Assembly: GCF_000526415.1 (NCBI RefSeq)
Contig: NZ_JAGA01000002.1
Coordinates: 1,914,001-1,978,000 of the forward strand
Direction: 5' to 3'
Source: Kallotenue papyrolyticum
GTDB lineage: Bacteria; Chloroflexota; Chloroflexia; Chloroflexales; Kallotenuaceae
Length of the DNA: 64,000 nucleotides
The position numbers and the translations under genes are program-made. Below are positions 1 to 9,131 of this stretch, one piece after another (the stretch's first letter is position 1; the number at the start of each line of letters is the position of its first letter). Below the pieces are notes generated by a model. That model searched no databases. It saw only the letters and a program-made list of their open reading frames with translations, and had not been told where the DNA came from.

Positions 1-194
1 TCAAGCAGCTTGACTTCGACAAGATCAAGCGTTACATGCGCCAGCCGATCTTGCTGGATGGCCGTAACGTGTACGAGCCGGAGGTGATGACCGCGCGTGG
101 CTTCATCTATCGCGGTGTGGGACGTGGTGTGCCCCGGCCCGCACAGGAGCCCCAGCCGCGCCATGACGGCAAGCCGGCGCTGATCGAAGCATAA
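1..194 (+). CDS. ugd: Nucleotide-sugar (UDP-glucose type) 6-dehydrogenase, C-terminal fragment
   Basis: Only the last 64 codons lie in the window; the gene begins upstream of base 1. The readable tail has the C-terminal NAD/UDP-sugar dehydrogenase signature ([13 protein letters not shown], then [17 protein letters not shown]), a form typical of enzymes oxidising UDP-glucose to UDP-glucuronate for surface polysaccharides. A proline-rich tail of about 20 residues follows and the gene stops with TAA. The family assignment comes from this motif alone. The exact sugar specificity (UDP-Glc versus UDP-ManNAc or GDP-Man) cannot be decided from the fragment, although the DGRN-x-Y form favours UDP-glucose. 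It would fit a supply role for the glycosyltransferases further right, which is inference. Confidence 0.75.
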   Translation, partial: KQLDFDKIKRYMRQPILLDGRNVYEPEVMTARGFIYRGVGRGVPRPAQEPQPRHDGKPALIEA

Positions 195-251
195 GCAGCA
201 TGCAGCGCCGTGGACGGCGCTGCCGAAGCGCCGTCCGCTGGCGATGGGGCG

Positions 252-674
252 ATGCTCTACACCGGCATCGATATCGTCGAGATCGAACGGATCGAGCGCG
301 CCATACAGCGCTGGGGCGAGCGCTTTCTGCAGCGCGTCTTCACGACGACCGAATTGCGCGACGCGGGCGGGCGGCCGCGCTCGCTGGCGGCGCGCTGGGC
401 GGCCAAGGAAGCGGCGGCCAAGGCGCTGGGCGTGGGGCTGAGCGGTCCCGGCGCCGCCGCTGCCGTCGGTGCGGGCGTGGCGCTGCGCTGGCACGAGATC
501 GAAGTGCGTCGTCCTGCCGGGCAGCCGCCGCAGCTCCTGCTCCATGGTGCAGCCGCGCGCCGTGCCGCTGCCCTGGGCTGGCGCGTAGTCGCGCTCTCGC
601 TTTCGCATGGCCGCCAATTCGCCGTCGCGTTGGTGGTGGCCCAGGCCGCCGACCAGGGAGGCCAGCACGGGTGA
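252..674 (+). CDS. acpS: Holo-[acyl-carrier-protein] synthase
   Basis: 140-residue protein of normal AcpS length. It transfers the 4'-phosphopantetheine arm of CoA to apo-ACP in the cytoplasm. The N-terminus gives the family motif GIDIVEIERIE with the Mg-binding Asp, and the second motif appears as RWAAKEAAAKALG with the catalytic/metal Glu. ATG 252 is chosen over an in-frame GTG at 210 because the protein then starts at the expected MLYTGIDI and a purine-rich GATGGGG lies just upstream. It follows the sugar dehydrogenase by 57 bases and faces ctaA, whose 3' end lies 8 bases downstream on the other strand. Confidence 0.93.
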   Translation: MLYTGIDIVEIERIERAIQRWGERFLQRVFTTTELRDAGGRPRSLAARWAAKEAAAKALGVGLSGPGAAAAVGAGVALRWHEIEVRRPAGQPPQLLLHGAAARRAAALGWRVVALSLSHGRQFAVALVVAQAADQGGQHG

Positions 675-682
675 GACATCCT

Positions 683-1690
683 TCAGCCCAGGCGCGGTCT
701 GGGCGCAGTGCCGTCGCGTGCCGCAGTGTGCGCCGGCAGCGCGGGCGCGGATGCCCAGGCCGGTTGCTCGGCAGCGAGCGCTGCGGCGCTCAACAGGATC
801 AGCGCGATCCAGATCAGATCGGCCAGCAACAGGTGAATGATCTGCAGCGCCACCGGCGCCAGCAGCCGTACGTTGATCATGCCCACGATCAACTGCGTGG
901 CATAGATCGCGCCGAAGATCAGGACCAGCCTGCGGGTAAGCGGCGTCGGGCGCCGGCGCGCGATGAAGCGCGCCAGGCCGATCAGGTACAGGCCCAGCAG
1001 CATGGCGATGACTGGGTGGATGATGCGCAGTCGCTCCAGAAAGTGCGCTTCGGTCGAGAAGTCGCGGCGCAGGCCTTCATGGAGCGTATCCACCGGAAAG
1101 AGCGTGTCGCCCAGCGCTGTCACCGCGCCGCTGGCGCCGAGCAGGATCGTAACGAGAATGGCGATCCCCAGGAGCGTAGCCAGGCCTTCATGGCCACGTA
1201 GGCGCAACGGCGGGCCGCCCGCGCCCCACCACACCGTCAGCGCCAGCCAGGCTAGCAGCAGGAAGGTATTGACCAGGTGGAGCGCGATCATCACCGCGCG
1301 CGCCAGCGAGGCATTGTCGGCTACCAGCCCGGCGCGCACCAGCAACGCGCCGATCAGCGCCTCAATGACCATGAAGATCAGTGCCCACGTTGCGCCCAGG
1401 CGCGCCGGATGGCCCCTGGCAAAGCGGCGCATGGCCCAGACGAACAGGCCCAGCACCAGCAGCCCGGCCAGGCCGCTGGTCAGGCGATGGGTGAACTCGA
1501 TCAGCGTTTCGACCTCCGGCGCGCGCGGAATCACCTGACCGTTGCAGGTAGGCCAGTGGCTGCCGCAGCCCGCACCTGAGCCGGTGGCGCGCACGAACGC
1601 GCCCCAGAGAATGACACCGATGTTGTAGATCAGCACGCCGCCGGCGTAGCGCACAAATCGGCGGGAGGTAGATCCGTTGGTAGGAGCCAT
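683..1690 (-). CDS. ctaA: COX15/CtaA family haem A synthase
   Basis: 335-residue polytopic membrane protein with about eight hydrophobic helices. The CtaA/Cox15 family oxidises haem O to haem A for cytochrome oxidases. Visible signatures are the extracytoplasmic cysteine pair in CGSHWPTCNG, the EFTHRLTSG segment with the catalytic Glu and a haem-ligand His, and further helix histidines (IALHLVNTF, IIHPVIAML, QIIHLLLAD) in the internal two-fold repeat expected for the family. The protein ends in an Ala/Pro-rich tail. It is monocistronic here and divergent from pabBC. No ctaB or oxidase genes are in the window. Confidence 0.9.
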   Translation of the reverse strand: MAPTNGSTSRRFVRYAGGVLIYNIGVILWGAFVRATGSGAGCGSHWPTCNGQVIPRAPEVETLIEFTHRLTSGLAGLLVLGLFVWAMRRFARGHPARLGATWALIFMVIEALIGALLVRAGLVADNASLARAVMIALHLVNTFLLLAWLALTVWWGAGGPPLRLRGHEGLATLLGIAILVTILLGASGAVTALGDTLFPVDTLHEGLRRDFSTEAHFLERLRIIHPVIAMLLGLYLIGLARFIARRRPTPLTRRLVLIFGAIYATQLIVGMINVRLLAPVALQIIHLLLADLIWIALILLSAAALAAEQPAWASAPALPAHTAARDGTAPRPRLG

Positions 1691-1807
1691 CTCAGCACTC
1701 GCAGACTCGCTTGTGGTTCGGCTTTGTTCATTGTATCACAACCGGCGTGGGACCGGCGGCGGGTGTGGCGAGGGTGACGTATACTTGATGCAAACCTGCT
1801 TTCGAGG

Positions 1808-3634
1808 ATGATGGTGGACACCGATCGCATACCCGAGCTACAGCTCGCCTTTGCCACGGCTACGGGAGGTCGGCGCCTGCTGGCTTTTACCGATCCACTG
1901 GCGCTCATCGTTGCCGAGCGGCTGGAGCAGGTGCTGCCGGCGCTGCGTCAGGCCGAAGCCGCGGCGCGCGCCGGCTACTATGTGGTCGGCTTCGTCGCCT
2001 ACGAGGCCGCGCCGGCCTTTGACCGCGCGCTGGTGACGCACGCACCGTCCGCGCTGCCGTTGGTCTGGTTCGGTGTCTTCGCTGCGCCCAGCGTGCCACC
2101 GCCGCCGCCGTGCGGCACGTTCCGCGTCGGGCCGTGGCAGCCCAACGTTGATCCGGCAACCTATCGTGCCCACATTGCAGCCGTGCGCGACGCCATCGCC
2201 CGCGGCGTGACCTATCAGACCAACTACACCATCCGGCTGCGCGCGCGCTTTGAAGGTGATGCGCGCGCCTTCTACGCGCACCTGTGCGCCGCGCAGCGCG
2301 CCGATTACTGTGCCGATCTGCATCTGGGGCGCTTCCGCATTCTATCGGCCTCGCCGGAACTGTTCTTTGCCTGGCACGATGGTCTGATCGTCACGCGCCC
2401 GATGAAGGGCACTGCGCGGCGCGGGCGCTGGCCGGAGGAAGATGAGCAGGCGGCACGCGCGCTGCAGGCCTCGCTGAAAAATCGCGCCGAAAACCTGATG
2501 ATCGTCGATCTGCTGCGCAACGACCTTGGTCGCATCGCTGAGATCGGCTCGGTGCAGGTGCCGGCGCTGTTTACGCTCGAACGCTATCCGACCGTCTGGC
2601 AACTGACCTCGACCGTCAGGGCGCGCACGCGCGCGGCGGTCACGCTGGTCGATATCTTCCAGGCCCTCTTTCCATGCGGTTCCGTCACGGGCGCGCCCAA
2701 GGCCAGCACCATGCGCCTGATCAGCGAGTTGGAGGCGGCGCCGCGCGGCGTGTACTGCGGCGCGATCGGCCTGATCGAGCCGGGCGGCGCAGCCACCTTC
2801 AGTGTGGCGATCCGCACACTGTTGCTCGACACCGTGACGGGCATGGCCGAGTACGGTGTTGGCGGCGGCATCACCTGGGACTCCACCGCGGCAGACGAGT
2901 ACGACGAAGCGCTGGCCAAAGCCGCCGTGCTGACCGCGGCGCAGCCAAGCTTCGATCTGCTGGAAACGCTGCGCCTGGAGCGCGGGACGTATCTGCTGCG
3001 CGAGCGGCACGTGCAGCGCCTCCTGGCTTCGGCGGCATACTGGGACGTGCCGCTGACGCGCGCGTCGATCGACGCCGTGTTGGATGAACATGCGCGACGT
3101 TATGCACATGAACCGCGGCGTGTACGCCTGCTGGTTGGCTGCGACGGCACGCCGCGCGTTGAAAGCCGTCCTCTGGAGCCGTTGCCGCCGGAGCCGCTGC
3201 CGGTCGCCCTGGCGCGCGCGCCGGTGTGCAGTACCGAGCGCTGGCTGTATCACAAAACGACCTATCGCGCCATCTACGAGGCGCACCGCGCCGAGCAGGC
3301 GCAGGTCTATGACGTGCTGCTCTGGAACGAGGCCGGCGAGCTGACCGAGTTTACCACCGGCAATCTGGTGCTGGAGCTGGACGGGCGGTGCTGGACACCA
3401 CCGCTGGCGGCAGGGTTGCTGCCAGGTACGCAGCGCGCCGAAGCCCTGGCGCAGGGCCAGATCGCCGAACGGAGGCTGACGCGCGATGACCTGCGACGTG
3501 CCACGCGCATCTGGCTGATCAACAGCGTGCGTGGCTGGGTCGAGGTGCGGCTCGTCATGCCGCCACCGACTGCGCCGGATGCAGCGGTGACCGGCGCGCC
3601 ATCCGATGCAGATGCTCCCCCGGTACTGCATTGA
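1808..3634 (+). CDS. pabB: Fused aminodeoxychorismate synthase component I / 4-amino-4-deoxychorismate lyase (PabB-PabC)
   Basis: 608-residue two-domain protein for p-aminobenzoate (folate) synthesis. Residues about 1-375 are a chorismate-binding synthase domain, with KGTARRG, DLLRNDLGRI, the GSVTGAPK motif containing the catalytic Lys, and YCGAIGLI. Residues about 380-595 are a class IV PLP aminotransferase-fold lyase, with FDLLETLRLE, YHKTTYR as the probable PLP-lysine region, and NEAGELTEFTTGN. The fused arrangement means that one polypeptide makes ADC and cleaves it to PABA; the glutamine amidotransferase PabA must be elsewhere. Tandem ATGs occur at 1808 and 1811. A GAGG abuts the first, so the second may also be used. 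Confidence 0.92.
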   Translation: MMVDTDRIPELQLAFATATGGRRLLAFTDPLALIVAERLEQVLPALRQAEAAARAGYYVVGFVAYEAAPAFDRALVTHAPSALPLVWFGVFAAPSVPPPPPCGTFRVGPWQPNVDPATYRAHIAAVRDAIARGVTYQTNYTIRLRARFEGDARAFYAHLCAAQRADYCADLHLGRFRILSASPELFFAWHDGLIVTRPMKGTARRGRWPEEDEQAARALQASLKNRAENLMIVDLLRNDLGRIAEIGSVQVPALFTLERYPTVWQLTSTVRARTRAAVTLVDIFQALFPCGSVTGAPKASTMRLISELEAAPRGVYCGAIGLIEPGGAATFSVAIRTLLLDTVTGMAEYGVGGGITWDSTAADEYDEALAKAAVLTAAQPSFDLLETLRLERGTYLLRERHVQRLLASAAYWDVPLTRASIDAVLDEHARRYAHEPRRVRLLVGCDGTPRVESRPLEPLPPEPLPVALARAPVCSTERWLYHKTTYRAIYEAHRAEQAQVYDVLLWNEAGELTEFTTGNLVLELDGRCWTPPLAAGLLPGTQRAEALAQGQIAERRLTRDDLRRATRIWLINSVRGWVEVRLVMPPPTAPDAAVTGAPSDADAPPVLH

Positions 3635-3677
3635 TCGCCGCGTGGTAGAATGGCGCCAGACACCACGAATAGGCGCT

Positions 3678-5408
3678 ATGCAGATGATCGACACCTACGT
3701 TGCGACCGTGGAGCAGACGCGCCGCCTGGAAGCCGCCGCGGTGGCGGCGGGCGCGTCCTGGGATGAGTTGATGGAGCGCGCCGGGCGTGGCTGCGCCGAG
3801 GTGATTCTGCAGCGCTACGGCCCGCTGCGCGATCGCCGCGTGCTGGTGCTGGTCGGGCCGGGCAACAACGGCGGCGATGGCCTGGTGATCGCCCGGCAGC
3901 TCCACGACGCGGGCGCGCGCGTCGCGCTGGCGATCTGGAAGCGTGTCTTCCGCGACGACGATCGGCCCTGGTGCGCCTGTCGCGAGCGCGGTATTCCGGA
4001 GATCGCCGTCGAGGAGCAGCGCGATCTGGCGCTGGTGCGCGAAGCGGCCCGCCAGGCGGTGGTGATCGTCGATGCCCTGCTGGGCATGGGCGTCAATCGT
4101 CCGCTGCCCGAGGCCCTGGTCGCTATCGTGCAGACGATCAACGACGTGCGTCGGCAGCGCGGCGGTGACACGCCGCAGGTGGTGGCGATCGACCTGCCGA
4201 CCGGCGTCAATGCCGACAGCGGTGCGATCATGGGCGCGTGCCTCGTGGCCGATCTGACACTGGCAACCGGCATTCGTAAGCGCGGCCACGTGCTGGCGCC
4301 CGGACGTGAGATGGCGGGTGAGGTCATCGTGGTGCCGATTGGCCTGCCCGGGCATGCTGAGGAGCTGATCATGGCTGAAACGCTCACTGCGCAGGCGATG
4401 CGTAGCCTGCTGCCGGCGCGACCGGCGGATGCGCATAAGGGAACCTTTGGCAAACTGATGATCGTTGCCGGTGCGGGGCGCTACCCTGGGGCGGCCTTTC
4501 TCACCACCGGCGGCGCGCTGCGCACGGGCGTGGGCCTAGCCACGCTGGCCTGCGGCCGCTCGATCTTCGGCGCGCTGGCGGCCGCGGTGCACGAATGTAC
4601 CTTTCTGCCGCTGCCCGAGGAGGATTGGGGCGTGCTAGGCGAGGCCGCCGCGCGCGAGATCTACCAGAACCTGCACGGCTACGACGCGCTGGTGGTCGGG
4701 CCAGGCCTGGGCCGCGAAGATGAGACGCGCAGCTTTGTTGAGCGCCTGCTGAAACTGGAGAGCGTCAGGACATTATCGGGCGTCGGCTTTCTGCACACGC
4801 CGCCGCCGCCGCGGCCCCGCCGACCGGCCGGACAGGTAGGCTTTCGCCGACCGAGTGAGCTCACGCCCGAGCCGCAGCCGCGTGTCCAGGCGCCGAGCGA
4901 GGACGAGCCCGATCTGCCGCCGACGGTGGTCGATGCCGATGGCCTGAACCTGTTGGCGCAGATCGACGAGTGGTGGACGCGCCTGCCCGCCGCGCGCCTG
5001 ATCCTGACGCCGCATCCGGCGGAGATGGCGCGCCTGCTGAAGCTCGCCGATGCCCGCGAGGTCAACGCCAAGCGCCTGGACGTAGCGCAGGAGGCGGCCG
5101 CTCGCTGGCAACAGGTGGTCGTGCTCAAAGGACCTGAGACGGTGATCGCTGCGCCGGACGGCCGTAGCGCGATCGGCCCGGCGGGCAATCCGGCGCTGGC
5201 CACCGCCGGCACCGGCGATGTGCTGGCCGGCGTGATCGGCAGCCTGCTGGCGCAAGGGCTGCCCCACTTCGACGCGGCGCGGCTGGGCGTCTGGCTGCAC
5301 GCCCAGGCCGGACGGCTGGTGCGCGAGGAGATCGGCGAGGCGGGCGCGCTGGCTGGCGATCTGCTGCCACGTCTGCCGCGCGTCATCGGCGCGCTGCGCC
5401 GGGGATAG
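3678..5408 (+). CDS. nnr: Bifunctional NAD(P)H-hydrate epimerase / ADP-dependent (S)-NAD(P)H-hydrate dehydratase
   Basis: 576-residue repair enzyme. The N-terminal YjeF_N domain (about residues 1-220) epimerises damaged NAD(P)HX; it shows [14 protein letters not shown] and an ALLGMGVNR loop. The C-terminal YjeF_C carbohydrate-kinase-like domain (about 240-570) dehydrates the S form, with [40 protein letters not shown] and [18 protein letters not shown] 3678 is preferred; the reading frame is open to 3606, but that stretch overlaps pabB and has no family similarity. Unusual: a proline-rich insertion of about 45 residues, around residues 370-417, sits between the GPGLG strand and the DADGLN strand. 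Confidence 0.93.
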   Translation: MQMIDTYVATVEQTRRLEAAAVAAGASWDELMERAGRGCAEVILQRYGPLRDRRVLVLVGPGNNGGDGLVIARQLHDAGARVALAIWKRVFRDDDRPWCACRERGIPEIAVEEQRDLALVREAARQAVVIVDALLGMGVNRPLPEALVAIVQTINDVRRQRGGDTPQVVAIDLPTGVNADSGAIMGACLVADLTLATGIRKRGHVLAPGREMAGEVIVVPIGLPGHAEELIMAETLTAQAMRSLLPARPADAHKGTFGKLMIVAGAGRYPGAAFLTTGGALRTGVGLATLACGRSIFGALAAAVHECTFLPLPEEDWGVLGEAAAREIYQNLHGYDALVVGPGLGREDETRSFVERLLKLESVRTLSGVGFLHTPPPPRPRRPAGQVGFRRPSELTPEPQPRVQAPSEDEPDLPPTVVDADGLNLLAQIDEWWTRLPAARLILTPHPAEMARLLKLADAREVNAKRLDVAQEAAARWQQVVVLKGPETVIAAPDGRSAIGPAGNPALATAGTGDVLAGVIGSLLAQGLPHFDAARLGVWLHAQAGRLVREEIGEAGALAGDLLPRLPRVIGALRRG

Positions 5409-5442
5409 GCGTCGCCCGACGGCGACGACAGGTGGGGAGTCT

Positions 5443-6747
5443 ATGCGCGCAGTTGATCTGATCATCAAAAAACGTGATGGACACGCGCTGAGCAGCGACG
5501 AGATCGCCTGGCTGATCCAGAGCTACACCCGCGGCGACGTACCCGACTACCAGATGGCCGCCTGGGCGATGGCCGTCTTCTTTCGGGGTATGGACGATCG
5601 CGAAACCACCGATCTGACGCTGGCCATGGCGCGCTCCGGCGATGTGCTCGATCTGCATGATGTTGCGCCGCTGACGGTGGACAAGCACTCAACTGGCGGC
5701 GTGGGCGACAAAACCAGCCTGGTGCTCTTGCCGCTGGTGGCCGCCATCGGCCTGCCGGTAGCCAAGATGTCCGGGCGGGGCTTGGGCTTCAGCGGCGGTA
5801 CGCTCGATAAACTGGAATCGATCCCCGGACTACGCGTCGATCTGGATGCCGCCACCTTCCGCCGCGCCGTGGCCGAGGTCGGACTGGTGATCGCCGGGCA
5901 GAGCGCCGTGCTGGCGCCGGCCGACAAGCAGCTCTATGCCCTGCGCGACGTCACCGGCACGATCGAGAGCATTCCGCTGATCGCCGCCAGCGTGATGAGC
6001 AAAAAACTGGCGGCCGGCGCGGATTGCATTGTGCTGGATGTCAAAGCCGGACGCGGCGCGTTTATGGCAACCGTCGAGCAAGCGCGCGAGCTGGCGCAGC
6101 GCATGGTGGCGATCGGCACACGCGCAGGACGTCGCGTCGCGGCACTGATTACGTCCATGGAGCAGCCGCTGGGCCGCGCCATCGGCAACGCGCTCGAAGT
6201 CAAGGAAGCAATCGCTACGCTGCATGGCCAGGGCCCGGACGATTTTGTGGAGCTCTGTCTGGCGCTGGGCGCGCAATTGGCGCTGCTGGCGGGCGTGGCC
6301 GAGACGCCGGCGGCGGCGCGGGCGCGGCTACAGGCCGCGCTCGGCAGCGGCGCGGCCTGGCACAAGTTCCGCCAGATGGTGCAGTACCAAGGCGGCGATC
6401 TGCGCTGCGTGGACGACCCGGCGCTGCTGCCGGAGGCGACGCTCAAGGAGCCGGTCGCCGCGCCGCAGGCTGGCTACGTCAGCCGCATCGATGCCCGCGA
6501 GCTGGGTCTGGCCGTGGTGGAGCTGGGCGGTGGTCGCGCGCGCAAGGACGATCCCATCGATCACAGCGTTGGCTTGGTGCTGGAGGCCAAGGTGGGCGAC
6601 TGGGTGGCCCAGGGCGCGCCCCTGGCAACGGTGCACGCCAATCACATCGAGGCGCTGGACCGTGTGCGCGAGCGCGTGGTCCAGGCGTTCGCGCTGAGCG
6701 CTAGGCCGCCGCAGCCCTTGCCGCTGATCTTCGAAACGGTGTCGTAG
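5443..6747 (+). CDS. deoA: Pyrimidine-nucleoside (thymidine) phosphorylase
   Basis: 434 residues, the normal length for the NP-II family. It phosphorolyses thymidine, and often uridine, to the base plus (deoxy)ribose 1-phosphate. Motifs are [10 protein letters not shown] at the start, the phosphate-binding [10 protein letters not shown] near residue 84, [18 protein letters not shown], and [11 protein letters not shown]. The C-terminal lobe contains [17 protein letters not shown]. The usual symbols are deoA or pdp; thymidine versus broad pyrimidine specificity cannot be separated by eye. It starts 34 bases after the NAD(P)HX repair gene and is probably co-transcribed with it. Confidence 0.93.
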   Translation: MRAVDLIIKKRDGHALSSDEIAWLIQSYTRGDVPDYQMAAWAMAVFFRGMDDRETTDLTLAMARSGDVLDLHDVAPLTVDKHSTGGVGDKTSLVLLPLVAAIGLPVAKMSGRGLGFSGGTLDKLESIPGLRVDLDAATFRRAVAEVGLVIAGQSAVLAPADKQLYALRDVTGTIESIPLIAASVMSKKLAAGADCIVLDVKAGRGAFMATVEQARELAQRMVAIGTRAGRRVAALITSMEQPLGRAIGNALEVKEAIATLHGQGPDDFVELCLALGAQLALLAGVAETPAAARARLQAALGSGAAWHKFRQMVQYQGGDLRCVDDPALLPEATLKEPVAAPQAGYVSRIDARELGLAVVELGGGRARKDDPIDHSVGLVLEAKVGDWVAQGAPLATVHANHIEALDRVRERVVQAFALSARPPQPLPLIFETVS

Positions 6748-6786
6748 TGCAGATGTTGACGCTACGTGGCCTTGAGGTGAGAACGC

Positions 6787-7164
6787 ATGCCGATCTATGA
6801 ATATCTCTGTCCGGCCTGCAATGGCCGTTTTCAGAAGCTGGTGCGCGGCTTCAACCCGCCCGCCGATCTGCGCTGTCCGCGCTGCGGCAATCGTGAAGTG
6901 CGCAAGGCCGTCTCGCGCTTCGCCCTGGCGCAGTCCGAGGAGGCGCGCCTGGAGTCGCTGGCCGATCCCTCAGCGCTGGCCGGCCTGGACGAAAACGATC
7001 CTCAATCCATCGCGCGCTGGGCCAAGAAGATGGGCAAGGAGCTCGGCGAAGATCTCGGCGACGACTGGGACGAGATGGTCGATCAGATGCTGGAAGAAGA
7101 GCTGAACGGCGGCGGCGAGGAGGGCGAGCACAGCACGCCACCGGATGATCTGGGCTGGGACTAG
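6787..7164 (+). CDS. FmdB-family zinc-ribbon protein
   Basis: 125 residues. The first 45 form the FmdB/CxxC regulatory-type zinc ribbon, with MPIYEYLCPACNGRF and, about 20 residues later, CPRCGNREVRK. The rest is a long acidic tail rich in Asp/Glu (DDWDEMVDQMLEEELNGG) that is not part of the ribbon. The function of this family is not established; proteins of this type are proposed to bind zinc or act as regulators. It follows deoA by 39 bases and precedes ftsY. Confidence 0.85.
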   Translation: MPIYEYLCPACNGRFQKLVRGFNPPADLRCPRCGNREVRKAVSRFALAQSEEARLESLADPSALAGLDENDPQSIARWAKKMGKELGEDLGDDWDEMVDQMLEEELNGGGEEGEHSTPPDDLGWD

Positions 7165-7265
7165 CACCGCGCCCGCCGGTTTATTGGTATCATTCCCCTG
7201 AGCAGACGCGCGGCCATGCAGTGGCGCGCAGCAGGGGCGTAGGCCCGGCAACGAGAGGATCGCTG

Positions 7266-8399
7266 ATGTTTCGCAGATGGTTGGGTGGCGAGGAACGCAA
7301 GCCAGAGCAGGAGCCAGAAACACCACCCTCGCCGACCGAGTCGGCGGCGGCAGCGCCAGACGCTGCGCGCGAGGTCCAGCCGCTGACGGCGCAGCAGGAG
7401 GGTGAGCGCCGGCGGGGGGGCTTACTGCGGCGCTGGTTTGCCGGCGAGGAGCGCGAGGAGCAGGAGATCCGCCAGGAGGTGCAGAAGACCAGCGCAGCGG
7501 TGCAAAAGACACGCAACGTCGGCATGTTTGGGCGCATCGCCGAGCTGTTGCGCGGCGACGACCCAGTTACACCTGAGCTGTGGGAGGAGCTGGAAGAGCT
7601 TTTGATCGCCGCGGATGTAGGCGTCGAGACTACCCTGGCGGTGCTCGAGCGCGTCCAGCGCAAGGTCGAGCGCAACAACGTGCGCCGCGCCAGCGATGCA
7701 CGCGCGCTGCTGAAGCAGGAGCTGGTGCGCCTGCTGGATGTGGATGTGCCGCAGTACTCCGAGCGCTCGACCAAGCCCTATGTGATCCTGGTGGTTGGCG
7801 TCAATGGTTCAGGGAAGACTACGCTGATCGCCAAGATGGCCAACCGCTACAAACAGATGGGCAAAAGCGTGATCCTGGCGGCTGCCGATACCTTCCGCGC
7901 GGCGGCGGTTGAGCAGTTGCAGACCTGGGCCGACCGCATCGGCGTGCCGGTGATCGCCCAGGGACAGGGCGCCGATCCGGGCGCAGTAGCCTATGATGCT
8001 GTACAGGCGACCTATGCGCGCCAGGCCGATATCCTGATCATCGACACTGCCGGTCGCCTGCAGTCGAAGTACAACCTGATGCAGGAACTGGCCAAGATCA
8101 AGAACGTGGTGCGCAAGCGAGTGCAGTGGGCGCCCCACGAGGTGCTGCTGGTGATCGACGCCACCACCGGCCAGAACGGTATTTCGCAGGCTAAGGCGTT
8201 CATGGAAGCGTCGGAGGTCACCCACCTGGCGCTGACCAAGCTCGACAGCAGCGCCAAGGGCGGTGTAGCCTTCGCCATGGTCCAGGAGATCGAACGTCCG
8301 ATCAAGTATATCGGCACGGGCGAGCAGCTTGACGACCTTGCGCTGTTCGATGCGCAGGCGTTTGTGGATGCCCTCTTCGCGGATGCCGCCGAAGGTTGA
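7266..8399 (+). CDS. ftsY: Signal recognition particle receptor FtsY
   Basis: 377-residue SRP GTPase that docks SRP-ribosome complexes at the membrane. Motifs in order are the N-domain, G1 GVNGSGKTT from about residue 178, [11 protein letters not shown] (insertion box), DTAGR (G3), TKLD (G4) and a C-terminal GTGEQLDDL closing motif. ATG 7266 is chosen because it begins [10 protein letters not shown] after a GAGAGGA ribosome-binding site; the upstream in-frame start at 7221 adds only low-complexity residues. The A-domain is short and acidic and carries a repeated element, RRWLGGEER near residue 3 and [10 protein letters not shown] near residue 56, possibly two amphipathic membrane-targeting helices. 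Confidence 0.95.
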   Translation: MFRRWLGGEERKPEQEPETPPSPTESAAAAPDAAREVQPLTAQQEGERRRGGLLRRWFAGEEREEQEIRQEVQKTSAAVQKTRNVGMFGRIAELLRGDDPVTPELWEELEELLIAADVGVETTLAVLERVQRKVERNNVRRASDARALLKQELVRLLDVDVPQYSERSTKPYVILVVGVNGSGKTTLIAKMANRYKQMGKSVILAAADTFRAAAVEQLQTWADRIGVPVIAQGQGADPGAVAYDAVQATYARQADILIIDTAGRLQSKYNLMQELAKIKNVVRKRVQWAPHEVLLVIDATTGQNGISQAKAFMEASEVTHLALTKLDSSAKGGVAFAMVQEIERPIKYIGTGEQLDDLALFDAQAFVDALFADAAEG

Positions 8400-8444
8400 T
8401 GGTGAGGCCGGCCGGCACCTGCCCGCTGGCCAAGGAGTTGCACG

Positions 8445-8630
8445 ATGGTAAGCTGTCCTGTCTGTCAACAGAAGTTGAAGCTGAGCTTTCTGATGCTGCC
8501 CGGCGCGCTGGTGGTTTGCCCCAAGTGCGGCACCGACTTGCGCGTGGTCAGTCGTGACCCGGATCGGGTCGAAGCTGTTCCGCTGGAAGAGACGCTCAAC
8601 GCCAACGCCAAGCCGGAGAGCTATGCCTGA
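8445..8630 (+). CDS. LysW-like small zinc-ribbon protein
   Basis: 61 residues with the zinc-ribbon layout of LysW amino-group carrier proteins: VSCPVCQQKLKLSF, a hydrophobic spacer, then VVCPKCGTDLRVVS. Genuine LysW ends in an acidic EDWGE tail whose terminal Glu carries the substrate. This protein instead ends NAKPESYA, so it cannot act as a carrier in the same way. The function is therefore unknown; a structural zinc-ribbon role is likely. The stop codon overlaps the start of the next gene by 8 bases, suggesting translational coupling. Confidence 0.7.
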   Translation: MVSCPVCQQKLKLSFLMLPGALVVCPKCGTDLRVVSRDPDRVEAVPLEETLNANAKPESYA

Positions 8631-9066
8631 GGCGGGAGCCGGCCCTGGCCGGCGCTACGGCGCCCGACTGCTGCGACTGAGTCGGGCGCTGTGGCTGATG
8701 ATGGCGCTGTCCGGCTGTCTGTTGATGTCCGGTCCGACGCAATCGGCTGACAGTACCGCGGATGGCGGCAACGTCTATGTCTCCTTCGTCAGCGCCGAAG
8801 GCAGCCAGGTGCGCAGCGTGGCGACGCAGTTCCCCGATCGCGAGCTTGAGGTGATCGTGTTCGCGCAGAACGAGCGTGGCCAGTTGCGCATCGATGTGCT
8901 CGATCCGCAGGGTAGTGTGGTGCTGGCGCTCAACGGCCAGCCGGAAGAACAGACGCGCACCGGCCGTGTGCGCACGGATGCCTCCGGTGTGTTGCGCTAC
9001 CGCGTGCAGGCCAGCGGCGCGCAGAACGGTTCCTTCTCGATCTTGTACCAACCCGTCGAGCCGTAG
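8623..9066 (+). CDS. Putative lipoprotein of unknown function
   Basis: 147 residues from ATG 8623. A basic N-terminus is followed by a hydrophobic stretch ending MMALSGC, a plausible lipobox with the Cys as lipid anchor. The mature part (about 110 residues) is beta-rich: VYVSFVSAEGSQVRS, DRELEVIVFAQNE, LRIDVLDPQGSVVLAL. This resembles small extracytoplasmic beta-sandwich proteins, but I do not recognise a named family. The longer in-frame start at 8554 would lie inside the preceding zinc-ribbon gene and is disfavoured. The 8-base overlap with that gene suggests co-expression. Confidence 0.7.
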   Translation: MPEAGAGPGRRYGARLLRLSRALWLMMALSGCLLMSGPTQSADSTADGGNVYVSFVSAEGSQVRSVATQFPDRELEVIVFAQNERGQLRIDVLDPQGSVVLALNGQPEEQTRTGRVRTDASGVLRYRVQASGAQNGSFSILYQPVEP

Positions 9067-9131
9067 CGGTGGTGTAGCGGCGCGCTCGTGCCGCGCTCCA
9101 CCGCGCGCATCCGCCAGCCAATGGGAGGATC

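Noticed and set aside
2342-3694. Minus-strand open frame of 450 codons over pabBC
   Set aside because: It is a composition-driven shadow; the plus-strand frame has all PabB and PabC motifs.
8554-8622. Longer N-terminus for the lipoprotein
   Set aside because: It would place 23 basic residues ahead of the signal peptide and lies within the zinc-ribbon coding sequence.
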